DNA from: an uncultured Kiritimatiellota bacterium
GTDB taxonomy: Bacteria; Verrucomicrobiota; Kiritimatiellia; RFP12; UBA1067
Direction of reading: 5' to 3'
NCBI GenBank assembly: GCA_934621385.1
Contig: CAKTUI010000005.1
Coordinates: 17,506-81,505, forward strand
DNA: 64,000 nucleotides
Under the pieces are notes generated by a model. The model was given only the letters and a program-made list of their open reading frames with translations. It did no database searches and had not been told where the DNA came from. Each line of letters opens with the position of its first letter. Positions within the stretch are counted from its first letter, which is position 1. Shown here piece by piece: positions 1 through 7,896 of this stretch. Made by a program: the position numbers and the translations under genes.

Positions 1-191
1 TACTGGCGAACTATCACGAACTTGCCATCCGGTCGCCGCGCCAAAATCGCCACCGCACATCCATGTCGCACGACCTCGCGCTTCGCCCGACGGCCATCGG
101 GCAACTCAATGTCGAGCAAGTCAACGCTGATAATCCGCCCCGTGTACTTCCGTTCACAGGAAATCGTCCGCTCCGTTAGGTCGCTTGCCAT
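1..191 (-). CDS. NUDIX hydrolase (ADP-ribose pyrophosphatase type), N-terminal part, cut by window edge
   Basis: The reverse strand opens with an ATG at 191 and stays open to the window edge, giving 63 residues. The protein begins MASDLTERTISCERKYTG and continues through DIELPDGRRAKREVV and a beta strand ending KFVIVRQ. This is the typical N-terminal beta region of NudF-type ADP-ribose pyrophosphatases, which hydrolyse ADP-ribose and related nucleoside diphosphate derivatives. The Nudix box itself would lie outside the window, so the substrate cannot be confirmed. The start overlaps the end of the upstream exporter gene by 38 bases, which suggests co-transcription. Confidence 0.7.
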   Translation of the reverse strand, partial: MASDLTERTISCERKYTGRIISVDLLDIELPDGRRAKREVVRHGCAVAILARRPDGKFVIVRQ

Positions 192-1110
192 TTTGGGCAT
201 CCCCTTTCGTCATTATCTTTTGCCCATGCGTACGCGAGGGCAATTGGATGAAGACAACCGCAGCAAAAACCACGGCGCACCCGGTGAATTGTCCCCACGA
301 GAGCCGGTCGCCGAGCACCACATACCCCGACAAGGCACCGAACACCGACTCAAGCGACAGGAGAATCGCCGCCATTGACGGTGGCGTGCGCGCCTGCCCG
401 AAGTTCTGCAGCGTGTAGGCAATGCCACTGGAAAAAACGCCGCAGTAGACGAGCGGAAACCAGGCGGCACAGAGTCCCCCTGCAGCAATCTTCCCCGCCT
501 CGGATGCCAGCAGGAGAAACGGCGAACCGAGCACCGAGCACGTCAGCAACTGAACCGCGCTCATTACCAGCAAGTCCGCCGTCGGGGCGAAATGCCCGAC
601 GACCATCATCTGAACGGCAAAGAGGAACGCGCAGAGAACGGACCAGAGTTCCCCTTTCCCGACACCCGCGAAGCCCGACCCGGCCGAAGCTCCCGTCATG
701 CAGATGAGATAGGTTCCGACCAATGCCATCAGTGCGCCAAGGCAAATCTTGCATGACGGGAACCGCCGCGTCACCACCGCCGCGAGAACCGGCACAAACA
801 GCACATAATTCGTCGTCAGGAACGCGCAAATCCCGGGCGAGGTCGTCTCAATGCCAATCTGCTGGGTCGTCATGGCGGCAAAAAGTGGAACGCCACAGCA
901 GAAGCCCGCCACAATCGACCGCCCAACCGAGACCGTCTTTCGTCCGACACAGACTCGCCGCACCAAGATGCACAAAAGGAGGAATCCGCCGCCAAGAACA
1001 TTCCGAAAGACGGTCATGGCGAACGGGCCCAATTCAGCCGCGCCATATTTCTGAGCGAGAAAGGCCGTCCCCCAGATAAAGGTGGTCAGGAAAAGGAAAA
1101 AAGGACCCAT
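154..1110 (-). CDS. EamA/DMT-family transporter (RhaT/YdcZ-like permease)
   Basis: This 318-residue protein has about ten hydrophobic segments in two repeats and starts MGPFFLFLTTFIWGTAFLAQ, the usual EamA opening. Family members export amino acids or other small metabolites; the substrate is unknown here. I chose the ATG at 1110 rather than an in-frame codon at 1161, because the longer form overlaps the permease gene and adds a non-membrane leader. The gene starts 5 bases after the ABC permease stop, so it probably shares that transcript. Its 3' end overlaps the NUDIX start. Confidence 0.85.
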   Translation of the reverse strand: MGPFFLFLTTFIWGTAFLAQKYGAAELGPFAMTVFRNVLGGGFLLLCILVRRVCVGRKTVSVGRSIVAGFCCGVPLFAAMTTQQIGIETTSPGICAFLTTNYVLFVPVLAAVVTRRFPSCKICLGALMALVGTYLICMTGASAGSGFAGVGKGELWSVLCAFLFAVQMMVVGHFAPTADLLVMSAVQLLTCSVLGSPFLLLASEAGKIAAGGLCAAWFPLVYCGVFSSGIAYTLQNFGQARTPPSMAAILLSLESVFGALSGYVVLGDRLSWGQFTGCAVVFAAVVFIQLPSRTHGQKIMTKGDAQNGKRPNGADDFL

Positions 1111-1115
1111 TTCTT

Positions 1116-1769
1116 TTAGTTGTAGTAGGAGAAATGCCGCTCTAACCGCTCCATCGCCCAAGCGACAAGATAGTTGAAGATGTAGTAGAAGACCCCGGCG
1201 GCGATCAGCGGCACCATCGTCGTATGCGCGGCGGCGGCCATTTTCGCAACGGTGAACATCTCCATGACGGAAAGCGTAAAGGCGAGCGACGTGTCCTTCA
1301 CAAGCGTGATGACTTCATTCGTCACCGGCGGCAGAATCCGCTTCAAAACCTGCGGAAAGATGACACTGACGAAGGTCCGAGCCTTGCCAATCCCAAGCGA
1401 GGAGGCCGCCTCGTACTGCCCATGGTCAATGGATTCGATACCCGCCCGGTAGATTTCGGCAAAATAGGCCGCATAATTCAGCGAAAAGGCAACGACCGCA
1501 CCCACCAACGGAGAATAACCCGAAAGCGAAACGCGAAAGATATAGTAGGGACCAAAATAAATGAACAGGAGCTGAAGCATCAGCGGCGTTCCCCGCATCA
1601 CGGAGATGTAGATGCGCAAGACCTGCCGCACAACGGGATTCGACGACAAACGGCCAAAGGCAATGGCAAGCCCAAGAGGAAGCGCAAACAAAAGCGTGAG
1701 GAAAAAGAGCTCGGCAGAGACGCCGAGCCCCTTCAGCAAACCGAGGATCATCCCCGTGTAGTCCATCAT
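1116..1769 (-). CDS. Polar amino-acid ABC transporter permease (HisM/GlnP family)
   Basis: 217 residues with about five membrane segments. It carries the permease EAA loop (EAASSLGIGKARTFVSVIFP, about residues 120-139), which contacts the ATPase. The length and the preceding VMRGTPLMLQLLF stretch fit the polar amino-acid uptake family. It lies 7 bases downstream of the binding-protein gene and 5 bases upstream of the exporter gene. No ATPase gene is present nearby, so the nucleotide-binding partner must be encoded elsewhere or shared. Confidence 0.92.
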   Translation of the reverse strand: MMDYTGMILGLLKGLGVSAELFFLTLLFALPLGLAIAFGRLSSNPVVRQVLRIYISVMRGTPLMLQLLFIYFGPYYIFRVSLSGYSPLVGAVVAFSLNYAAYFAEIYRAGIESIDHGQYEAASSLGIGKARTFVSVIFPQVLKRILPPVTNEVITLVKDTSLAFTLSVMEMFTVAKMAAAAHTTMVPLIAAGVFYYIFNYLVAWAMERLERHFSYYN

Positions 1770-1776
1770 CCGTACG

Positions 1777-2559
1777 TTACCTCAGCGTGATGACGTCCTT
1801 GCCGTCAAACCACTTGGCGGAAATCTTCGCCGCCGTACCGTCCTTCACCATCTCACGAAGGGTCTCGACGACCTGATCGCGCAGGGCATCATTCCCCTTA
1901 CGGAAGCCGATTCCGTATGTCTCGGTCATCACGATTTCGTCGAGTTGCGTGAACTTGCCCGGCATATCGGACATTTTCTTCTTTGCAACGCCAATGTCGA
2001 GGGCCACCGCATCCACCGCTCCCGACTCCAGGGCCATGACGGCGGAGTTATAGTCCGCCGTCGTGCGAAGTTCCTTGAAGGTCTTGCCGAGGGCCTCCCG
2101 ATCGCCACCCGCCATCAGAGCCTTCTGGACGGGCGTATCCGTCTGGACGGCCACCGTGCGCCCGGCGAGGTCGGCGAGCGTACGAATCGGTGAACCGACC
2201 TTGACGATGACGACCTGCGAATTGTCCACATAGGCGGGACTCCAGGTGTAGTTTTCCTCACGCCCCTGCATCGTGAAGCCATTCCAGATGCAGTCAATTT
2301 TCGAGGAGGCGAGCTGCATATCCTTCGCGTCCCAGTTAATCGGGCACGCAACGAATTCCCACCCCCTCCGCTTGCAGACCTCACGGGCGAGGTCAAGGTC
2401 AAAGCCCTTGTACTCCGTCCCGTCCTTGAAACCATAAGGAGGGAACTCGGCATCGAAACCGACGATGAACTTGCCATCCGTCAGCGTCGAACGCTGTGAG
2501 CATCCAGCCAGAACAAGCCCCGCGACCGCCGCGAGCAGCCCAATCGTCAATCTCTTCAT
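1777..2559 (-). CDS. Amino-acid ABC transporter substrate-binding lipoprotein
   Basis: 260 residues starting with a lipoprotein signal whose lipobox LAGC places the modified Cys at about position 19. The body is a periplasmic binding protein of the family-3 type: GFDAEFPPYGF near the start, then FDLDLAREVCKRRG, WNGFTM and the later YGIGFRKGN hinge region. It should capture a polar amino acid and deliver it to the adjacent permease. It is the first gene of the unit; a purine-rich ribosome-binding region (AAGGAAAGGGAG) precedes the ATG. Confidence 0.92.
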   Translation of the reverse strand: MKRLTIGLLAAVAGLVLAGCSQRSTLTDGKFIVGFDAEFPPYGFKDGTEYKGFDLDLAREVCKRRGWEFVACPINWDAKDMQLASSKIDCIWNGFTMQGREENYTWSPAYVDNSQVVIVKVGSPIRTLADLAGRTVAVQTDTPVQKALMAGGDREALGKTFKELRTTADYNSAVMALESGAVDAVALDIGVAKKKMSDMPGKFTQLDEIVMTETYGIGFRKGNDALRDQVVETLREMVKDGTAAKISAKWFDGKDVITLR

Positions 2560-2608
2560 GCCAAGCTCCCTTTCCTTACTTATTATTTATTGGAATCGCG
2601 TCAGATGA

Positions 2609-3490
2609 TTAGAAGCTGAAGGTCAAGCCAACGCCACCCCACGCAAAATCCTTGCACTCGCCATAGGCATGGCGATCGAGCACATCACAGTTGTCGCGCA
2701 GGTCGGGGTCGATAATCGAGCAGTAGGCGACCTTTGCGAAGATACCGATGTTCGGCGTGAACATGTACGTCGCGTCAAGCTCCAGCTTCATCGTCGCAAT
2801 GCCGCTGTTCGTGCCACCATTCGTCTTGCCGAAGCCGGTCGGGAAGCACCAGTTGTAGCGGCTTTCGCGCCAAACGAACTCAAGAATCGGGCAGAGCTGG
2901 AAGTTATCGGTCACCTGCCAGGGTTTCCGCACACCGAACTGCAGGAGGTTCGCCTTGTTCTCATGATACTCGCGCACGACATTGATGTACGGAATCACAT
3001 ACGGGTTGACGAGGGCGAACGAGTGGTTGAAGTCCATCGTCGTATCCGTCTTGCCGTACGGCTTGTTGCGCTGATAGAGGTGATGGGGGTAGTAGTACCA
3101 CACAACCGACGCACGATAGTCGAGACCCCAGGTCTTCTCGTCGTCAAACCAGAACGTCTTGCCCCAGTGGACGTTGAAGTCAAACTCGTTGAAGATGCGC
3201 CCATAGTTGTTCTTGCGCTCGCACGTGAGGTCGGAGTTGTTCCACACGCCAGCACCGAGATAGCCGAGATCCCACGGAATGTTGACATTCAGTTCGAAGT
3301 AGCCCTGCAATGTCGGTTCACGGTTCACGAGCGACCCGTAGAGCTGATAGCCGGAGTAAATGCCGTAGTTGCCGAAGCCCCAAATCGGCAAGCCGTCATC
3401 CACCGGTTCGTCATTGGTCGACTCCACCTCAGACGCAGCATACGCGCACATCGACGCCGCCGCACACATCGCAATCAACAGTTTTTTCAT
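2609..3490 (-). CDS. Putative outer-membrane protein, unknown function
   Basis: 293 residues. The start at 3490 gives a clean signal peptide (MKKLLIAMCAAASMCAYAAS); an upstream in-frame codon at 3580 would put 30 unlikely residues before it. The mature part is rich in aromatic residues and alternating beta strands (for example WGLDYRASVVWYYYPH) and ends in ...GVGLTFSF. A C-terminal aromatic is typical of beta-barrel outer-membrane proteins. It looks like a barrel channel or structural outer-membrane protein. No specific family was recognised. It has its own promoter at 3537-3565. Confidence 0.65.
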   Translation of the reverse strand: MKKLLIAMCAAASMCAYAASEVESTNDEPVDDGLPIWGFGNYGIYSGYQLYGSLVNREPTLQGYFELNVNIPWDLGYLGAGVWNNSDLTCERKNNYGRIFNEFDFNVHWGKTFWFDDEKTWGLDYRASVVWYYYPHHLYQRNKPYGKTDTTMDFNHSFALVNPYVIPYINVVREYHENKANLLQFGVRKPWQVTDNFQLCPILEFVWRESRYNWCFPTGFGKTNGGTNSGIATMKLELDATYMFTPNIGIFAKVAYCSIIDPDLRDNCDVLDRHAYGECKDFAWGGVGLTFSF

Positions 3491-3536
3491 TGTATTTTGC
3501 CTAATGGTTAATATGTGGTTAACAGGATGGTGGTAT

Positions 3537-3565
3537 AGTATATCATTTACGGTAGGCGTATACAA
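3537..3565 (-). promoter_or_regulatory. Sigma70-type promoter for the outer-membrane protein gene
   Basis: On the reverse strand TTGTAT (3560-3565) and TATACT (3537-3542) are separated by 17 bases. They lie about 45 bases upstream of the start codon at 3490. No other feature explains this AT-rich block. Confidence 0.6.
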
Positions 3566-3654
3566 GCACCAGCCAGCCATCAGTCATACGAATCCCGTTT
3601 TCGCCTATTCCATGGCATCAGCCAAACTGCCGCGCCCCCCCTACGACCCACATA

Positions 3655-3692
3655 AGTCCCAACTGCAACTCAAACGAGTCCTAACTGCAACT
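3655..3692. repeat. Two-copy direct repeat, 22-bp spacing
   Basis: AGTCCYAACTGCAACT occurs twice; the AACTGCAACT cores start at 3661 and 3683, exactly 22 bases apart. The intervening bases differ. The pair lies in the 530-base gap between the outer-membrane gene and tRNA-Val, upstream of a second array with a different motif. Confidence 0.7.
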
Positions 3693-3744
3693 TACAAAAG
3701 TTTCAAGTTCGCGGACAAAGGGGGGCACGAAAAGGAACTGTGCT

Positions 3745-3829
3745 TGGGATGCGCAACCCGACACCTTTAGGTTGCGCAACCTAAGCCCCTCGACTTGCGC
3801 AACCTAACACCTTCGACTTGCGCATCCCC
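3745..3829. repeat. Four-unit intergenic array of GGTTGCGCAACC-like palindromes, 23-bp period
   Basis: GCGCA cores begin at 3751, 3774, 3797 and 3820, exactly 23 bases apart each time. The best unit is the perfect palindrome GGTTGCGCAACC; the outer units are partly degenerate. Spacers such as CTAAGCCCCTCGACT and CTAACACCTTCGACT are related but not identical. There is no ORF of note here. The rest of the 3566-3978 gap shows only the two-copy repeat. Confidence 0.8.
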
Positions 3830-3978
3830 CCCTCCCCGTGGTTCCATTCCGTGCACGGGACGCTCCATCACTCCGCCGCCCACGGCTTCGTCTTACACAA
3901 TTGAAAACCATAAAACGCCCAAACTACACGCTTATCAGACCAAAAAGCAAAGGAATGGCGGAAACTCAGAATTGGCCG

Positions 3979-4008
3979 TTGACAGCCTTTCCGAAATCAT
4001 GGTATACT
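3979..4008 (+). promoter_or_regulatory. Promoter of tRNA-Val
   Basis: TTGACA at 3979-3984 and TATACT at 4003-4008 are separated by 18 bases and followed by ATGCGCAC. The GC-rich stretch after the -10 resembles the discriminator of stringently controlled stable-RNA promoters. The mature tRNA begins 14 bases after the -10 box. Confidence 0.8.
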
Positions 4009-4022
4009 ATGCGCACTTTTTC

Positions 4023-4099
4023 GGGCTATTAGCTCAGTTGGTTAGAGCGCTTCCTTGACATGGAAGAGGTCAGTGGTTCGAATCCACTATAGCCCACCA
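4023..4099 (+). tRNA. tRNA-Val (anticodon GAC), CCA encoded
   Basis: The full cloverleaf can be drawn. Acceptor arms GGGCTAT and ATAGCCC pair, the D arm is GCTC/GAGC, the anticodon stem is CTTCC/GGAAG around loop TTGACAT (anticodon GAC), and the T arm is AGTGG/CCACT around TTCGAAT. The 3' CCA is genomically encoded. It is a single-gene unit with its own promoter and terminator. Confidence 0.96.
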
Positions 4100-4114
4100 T
4101 TCCCGAAGGTTCAG

Positions 4115-4140
4115 AAGACCGCCGTTTGAGCGGTCTTTTT
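4115..4140 (+). terminator. Rho-independent terminator of tRNA-Val
   Basis: An 8-bp stem AAGACCGC/GCGGTCTT with a 7-base loop runs into five T residues, 16 bases after the tRNA end. Confidence 0.85.
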
Positions 4141-4214
4141 GCTTTTATGCGACCTATCGTCCTAAAAATGGAAGATATCCGACAGGCTCGTCGCCTTGCG
4201 ACGAATACGCCGCG

Positions 4215-5057
4215 TCAGAGTTCTGAAATGAGTACCGACGTTCCCGCCGGCAGAAGCATTTCAAGTTCCGCCCGTTCAGGAGCCGAGAGGGCAATACCCT
4301 TCTCCGAAAGGAACGACCGCAGGCGATCGGGCGTTTCATAGGCTCCCTCGCCACCAGTAACCGGGGCCGCCAGGTAGTAGCGCTTGAAAAACTTGCCGTT
4401 GAGCGAAAGGTCGGCGATTCGCGTCCGCCGCCGCACGACAAGGTTGAATCGCGGATGATCCAGCACTTTCAGTTTCTGCCCGACGAACACCTTCTCGACA
4501 TCCACGCCATTGAGACGCTGGAGCGAGGCAAGCGTCGAACCGTGCTCCCGTGCAATGCGCGAGGCCGAATCGCCGCGCCGCACGACGACATCCGCCACCC
4601 ACTGCCCGCTTTTCAGGACAAAGAGCCTGCGGATGTTCAGCACACCCAACCGCCGCGCCAACTTGTCGTCAATGTCGGCCGCCGGTGTCCCGGGCAGGGC
4701 GCGGATCTGCTCGATGGTCGAGATTGCCAACTCGACGTCATGCCGCTTCTCGGCCTCCTCCAAACGCATCAGCAGATTCCGCACCTTCACAGGGCGGCGG
4801 TCGACCTCCGAAACGACCAATTTCGGCGCGGGCGGCAAGTCGACCGGCTTCGGCGGGGCGGGCGGAACCGGTGCAACGACTTCAGTTTCCGCCTGCCGTT
4901 CCGCCCGATGGCTCCGAATTCGACGGGTGATTGTCACGCCAAGCGAAATCAGGGCTACGAGGAAAACCAGGGCGAACGCCCAGAGAAGCCACGGCCTGTC
5001 GGCATCGGGCTTCACCGGGTTGTATTCAATCCCGAACTTTCCCCGTTCGAAGGACAT
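4215..5057 (-). CDS. Membrane-anchored LysM-domain protein
   Basis: 280 residues. One transmembrane segment (about residues 25-46, WLLWAFALVFLVALISLGVT) follows a short cytoplasmic start. A proline-rich linker leads to a LysM module at about 165-210 (VVRRGDSASRIAREHG ... FVGQKLKVLDH), then an uncharacterised C-terminal domain. LysM domains bind peptidoglycan, so the protein probably tethers the inner membrane to the wall or scaffolds a wall enzyme. The gene starts 4 bases after the yajC stop, in a likely tgt-yajC-LysM operon. No catalytic domain was recognised. Confidence 0.8.
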   Translation of the reverse strand: MSFERGKFGIEYNPVKPDADRPWLLWAFALVFLVALISLGVTITRRIRSHRAERQAETEVVAPVPPAPPKPVDLPPAPKLVVSEVDRRPVKVRNLLMRLEEAEKRHDVELAISTIEQIRALPGTPAADIDDKLARRLGVLNIRRLFVLKSGQWVADVVVRRGDSASRIAREHGSTLASLQRLNGVDVEKVFVGQKLKVLDHPRFNLVVRRRTRIADLSLNGKFFKRYYLAAPVTGGEGAYETPDRLRSFLSEKGIALSAPERAELEMLLPAGTSVLISEL

Positions 5058-5061
5058 CGCG

Positions 5062-5412
5062 TCACTTCGCCGCGGACGGATCGATGACCGCGCTCACCGA
5101 ACTGCGCGCAATCTCAATCGTGGTTCCCGGGGCAATCTCAACCTTGAAGGTCTTCTCCGTCGCCTCGACGATCGTACCCATGAGGCCGCCGGCAAACACA
5201 ATCTTCGCGCCTGCACGGAGTTCCTCAATCATCTTGCGGCGCTCCTTCTCCTTGCGCTGCTGGGGACGAATCATCATGAAATAGAAGATTGCGAGAATCA
5301 GCAGCATGGGCACGAGCATACCGAAACCTCCCTGCTGCGATGCGGCGGCGGGAGCACCTTGGGCCGGGGCGGCCGGCTGGACTTCGGTTGCGGTTGTCTG
5401 GGTTTCATTCAT
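5062..5412 (-). CDS. yajC: Preprotein translocase subunit YajC
   Basis: 116 residues: an unstructured Ala/Gln-rich start, one transmembrane helix (MLVPMLLILAIFYFMMIRPQ), then the family hallmark IRPQQRKEKERRKM and the small basic/beta domain. YajC associates with SecDF-YidC at the inner membrane. The start ATG overlaps the tgt stop region by 8 bases (ATGAATGA), so translation is probably coupled. tgt-yajC adjacency is a widely conserved arrangement and supports both calls. Confidence 0.93.
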   Translation of the reverse strand: MNETQTTATEVQPAAPAQGAPAAASQQGGFGMLVPMLLILAIFYFMMIRPQQRKEKERRKMIEELRAGAKIVFAGGLMGTIVEATEKTFKVEIAPGTTIEIARSSVSAVIDPSAAK

Positions 5413-6511
5413 GATTTGTATCTTTCCTTACTTGTTCTTTCCATTCGAGGAAGGTGCCGTCCGCAATTGCGGAACGCATTTCCTCCATAAAGCGGTTCAG
5501 CGCGAAGACGTTGTGAATCGTCAGCAGGCGCAGGCCCAAGATCTCGCCCGCATTGAGGAGGTGGCGCACGTAGCTGCGCGTGAAGTTGCGGCAGCAGTAG
5601 CAGTCGCACCCCTCCTCCACAGGGCCTTGGTCAAGAATCCATTTCGCGGCCTTGATGGCCACGTTCCCCTTGCGGGTAATGGCCGTGCCATGGCGGGCAA
5701 CACGCGTCGGAATGACGCAGTCAAACATGTCGACGCCCCGCGCCACACACTCCGCCATCTGGTGCATTACGCCAAGCCCCATCACATAGCGGGGGGCTGA
5801 CTTCGGCAGGTAGGGTACGCTCGCCTCCACGGCCTTGTACATGAACTCCTCCGGCTCGCCGACCGAAACGCCGCCAATCGCATAGCCGTCGAATCCAATC
5901 TTCACCAGCTCTTCGGCGCAATGGCGGCGGATGTCGTCGTAGACACCACCCTGGACAATCCCGAAGACGTGCTGCCCTTTCGCATGCGGCTGCTCCTTCG
6001 ACATTCGCGCCCAGCGAATCGTCTGCTCAACGGATTTCTCGGCGCGTGCGCGGTCGCACGGGTAGGGCAGGCATTCGTCAAAGACCATGGCGATGTCGCT
6101 TCCGATGACGCGCTGCATGGCCATGGACTCCTTCGGGCCGAGGAAGAACTCGTGCCCGTCGAGGTGCGAATTGAACCGGCACCCCTCCTCCGTCATCTTG
6201 CGGAGCTTCGCCAGCGAAAAGACCTGAAAGCCACCCGAGTCCGTCAGGATTGGGCCATTCCACCGCATGAAGCGATGCAACCCGCCCGCCGCGGCAATCA
6301 CCTCCGCCCCGGGGCGGAGCATCAGGTGATAGGTATTGCCCAGGATGACCTGGGCACGGTTCTCAACCAAGTCTCGCGGCTCAAGGGCCTTGACGGACCC
6401 TTGCGTCCCGACATCCATGAAGACGGGAGTCTGAACGACACCATGATCGGTCGTCAGTCGCCCCAGTCTTGCGCACGTGCGCGTATCCTCTTTTAGTACC
6501 TCGAAAAACAT
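5405..6511 (-). CDS. tgt: tRNA-guanine (queuine/preQ1) transglycosylase
   Basis: 368 residues from the ATG at 6511. It exchanges guanine 34 for preQ1 in GUN-anticodon tRNAs. The DSGGFQ motif (general acid/base Asp), the MFDCVIPTR segment with the nucleophile Asp, FGIVQGG and the zinc ligands CDCYCC...H are all present. The longer in-frame form beginning at 6703 was rejected: its extra 64 residues have no family counterpart and would overlap the divergent gene. A -10-like TACAAT lies just upstream of the ATG, so the leader must be very short. Confidence 0.95.
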   Translation of the reverse strand: MFFEVLKEDTRTCARLGRLTTDHGVVQTPVFMDVGTQGSVKALEPRDLVENRAQVILGNTYHLMLRPGAEVIAAAGGLHRFMRWNGPILTDSGGFQVFSLAKLRKMTEEGCRFNSHLDGHEFFLGPKESMAMQRVIGSDIAMVFDECLPYPCDRARAEKSVEQTIRWARMSKEQPHAKGQHVFGIVQGGVYDDIRRHCAEELVKIGFDGYAIGGVSVGEPEEFMYKAVEASVPYLPKSAPRYVMGLGVMHQMAECVARGVDMFDCVIPTRVARHGTAITRKGNVAIKAAKWILDQGPVEEGCDCYCCRNFTRSYVRHLLNAGEILGLRLLTIHNVFALNRFMEEMRSAIADGTFLEWKEQVRKDTNHE

Positions 6512-6593
6512 GTGCGCATATTGTACCAAAAAACCATTGCGCTTTGCGCTGAAAAAGGGTATCATATTCGTCAGTTGAAATAGGAAACTATCT
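6512..6593. promoter_or_regulatory. Divergent promoter region between tgt and the coiled-coil gene
   Basis: Plus strand: TTGCGC (6537-6542) and TATCAT (6560-6565) with a 17-base spacer, 28 bases before the ATG at 6594. Minus strand: TACAAT (6520-6525) followed by ATGCGCAC and then directly the tgt ATG, with no clear -35 box. Confidence 0.55.
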
Positions 6594-7733
6594 ATGAATA
6601 AAGCATTGCACGCTCTGGTATACGTATTCTTGGTGCTTGCAGCCGCGGCACTCTGGTTTGAGAAGCAGCTGTACGACAAGCGCTCCGAACTGACGGATCG
6701 CAATCGCCAGCAAGAGGACTACCTTGTCCAGCTCGCGCAGACAATCGAGAAAGAAGGCCCTGCGAAGGGCGTTTCCGCCGAGTTGAACAAGGATGCATCT
6801 CCCGTCGAGGCGCGTCTTGTCGATACGCCCGATATGGAGAATGTGCTCGATGGCTACAAGTCCGAGCTTGAGCAGGCGAACCTCGACACCTTCAACTGGA
6901 ACAACATCAATACGCGCACCCAGCTGCGCTCCATCTATGCCCGTACGCCCGACGGCGAACTGATTATGGATGGCGAGAAGCCCTATATGCAGGGTGCCGG
7001 CACGTCCGACGAGTTGCTCAAGAAACTCTTCGAGGCCGCGAAGGCCCAGCGCAGCCGTCTGGATACGACCCGCGCCGAACTCGTCACCCTCCGTCAGAAA
7101 CTCGCCTCGGCCATTGAGGAGATCAACAGCCTCAAGCCCGAAGCGCGTCAGGACAAGGTGACGATTGAGGAGAAGAAGGAACAGATTGCGAAACTTGAGG
7201 AGTCGAAGTCCAGCCTTGAAAATGACATCACGAAACTCAAGGCGCAGGTTGACGAGTACTCGACCGAAGTCACCTCGCTCAAGGATGAGGTGTCAACCGC
7301 CAAGGACGAGATTGAGGAGAAGAAGGAAGAGCTCGCCAAGGCCCAGAAGATTATCGAAACTCAGCGCAAGCTGATGACGGAGATGATCGCGTCTCGTGGC
7401 GGAGAGTCCGCCCGCAGTGGCACGGCCGTCTCCTCCCTCCCCGCTGGCGACAAGGGAACCATCATCCTCGCCAACAACGAGGACATGTTCGCCATCGTCC
7501 ACTTCACGGACGAGGCCATGAAGGAAATGAGGAATGATAAAAATCCGAACAGTCCGCTCCCCATCCTTGAGCTTGGCGTGAAGCGTCCGGGCTTCAAGGG
7601 CGAGGCAGGCGAGTTCGTCGGCCGCATTCGCATCCGTCAGGAAGTCAAGGGTAAGAATTACGTGATTTGCGATATCCTTGGCGCGTGGGAACAGTCCAAA
7701 CTCCAGCCGAACGATGTCATCTTCGCAGACTAA
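6594..7733 (+). CDS. Membrane-anchored coiled-coil protein, unknown function
   Basis: 379 residues. An N-terminal membrane helix or uncleaved signal (MNKALHALVYVFLVLAAAALW) precedes a conserved-looking region. A long charged coiled coil runs at about 140-260 (repeated EEKKEQIAKLEESKSSLEND-like heptads), followed by a C-terminal globular domain of about 100 residues. The layout suggests a periplasmic coiled-coil protein anchored to the inner membrane, possibly an envelope spacer or division-associated factor. No family was recognised. The next gene starts inside its last codons, so the three plus-strand genes form one operon. Confidence 0.75.
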   Translation: MNKALHALVYVFLVLAAAALWFEKQLYDKRSELTDRNRQQEDYLVQLAQTIEKEGPAKGVSAELNKDASPVEARLVDTPDMENVLDGYKSELEQANLDTFNWNNINTRTQLRSIYARTPDGELIMDGEKPYMQGAGTSDELLKKLFEAAKAQRSRLDTTRAELVTLRQKLASAIEEINSLKPEARQDKVTIEEKKEQIAKLEESKSSLENDITKLKAQVDEYSTEVTSLKDEVSTAKDEIEEKKEELAKAQKIIETQRKLMTEMIASRGGESARSGTAVSSLPAGDKGTIILANNEDMFAIVHFTDEAMKEMRNDKNPNSPLPILELGVKRPGFKGEAGEFVGRIRIRQEVKGKNYVICDILGAWEQSKLQPNDVIFAD

Positions 7734-7896
7734 CGCTTTCCGCTTCGCGGCCGGTGCGCTTGCCGCCGTTGTACTGACGCTCCTGTCGGGATGCATCGCC
7801 GACACGGCGGAAGACTCGGATTTGCCATGGGCCTCGAACAACTCGTGGGAAGGCATGGCACCGATTGCGCCGTCCATGATGAACCAATATGATTGA
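7714..7896 (+). CDS. Small lipoprotein, unknown function
   Basis: 60 residues from ATG 7714, with a signal peptide and lipobox LLSGC (Cys at about 27). The mature chain is short and acidic and ends SMMNQYD. The start overlaps the coiled-coil gene by 20 bases and the stop overlaps the pseudouridine synthase start (ATGATTGA), a pattern of tight translational coupling. Its function cannot be told from sequence. Confidence 0.7.
   Translation: MSSSQTNAFRFAAGALAAVVLTLLSGCIADTAEDSDLPWASNNSWEGMAPIAPSMMNQYD

Noticed and set aside
6512..6703. Longer tgt start at 6703
   Set aside because: The extra 64 residues match nothing in Tgt and overlap the divergent gene and its promoter.
7148..7339. Ser-rich minus-strand ORF
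   Set aside because: Antisense to the coiled-coil region; Ser/Phe bias arises from Glu/Lys codons on the other strand.
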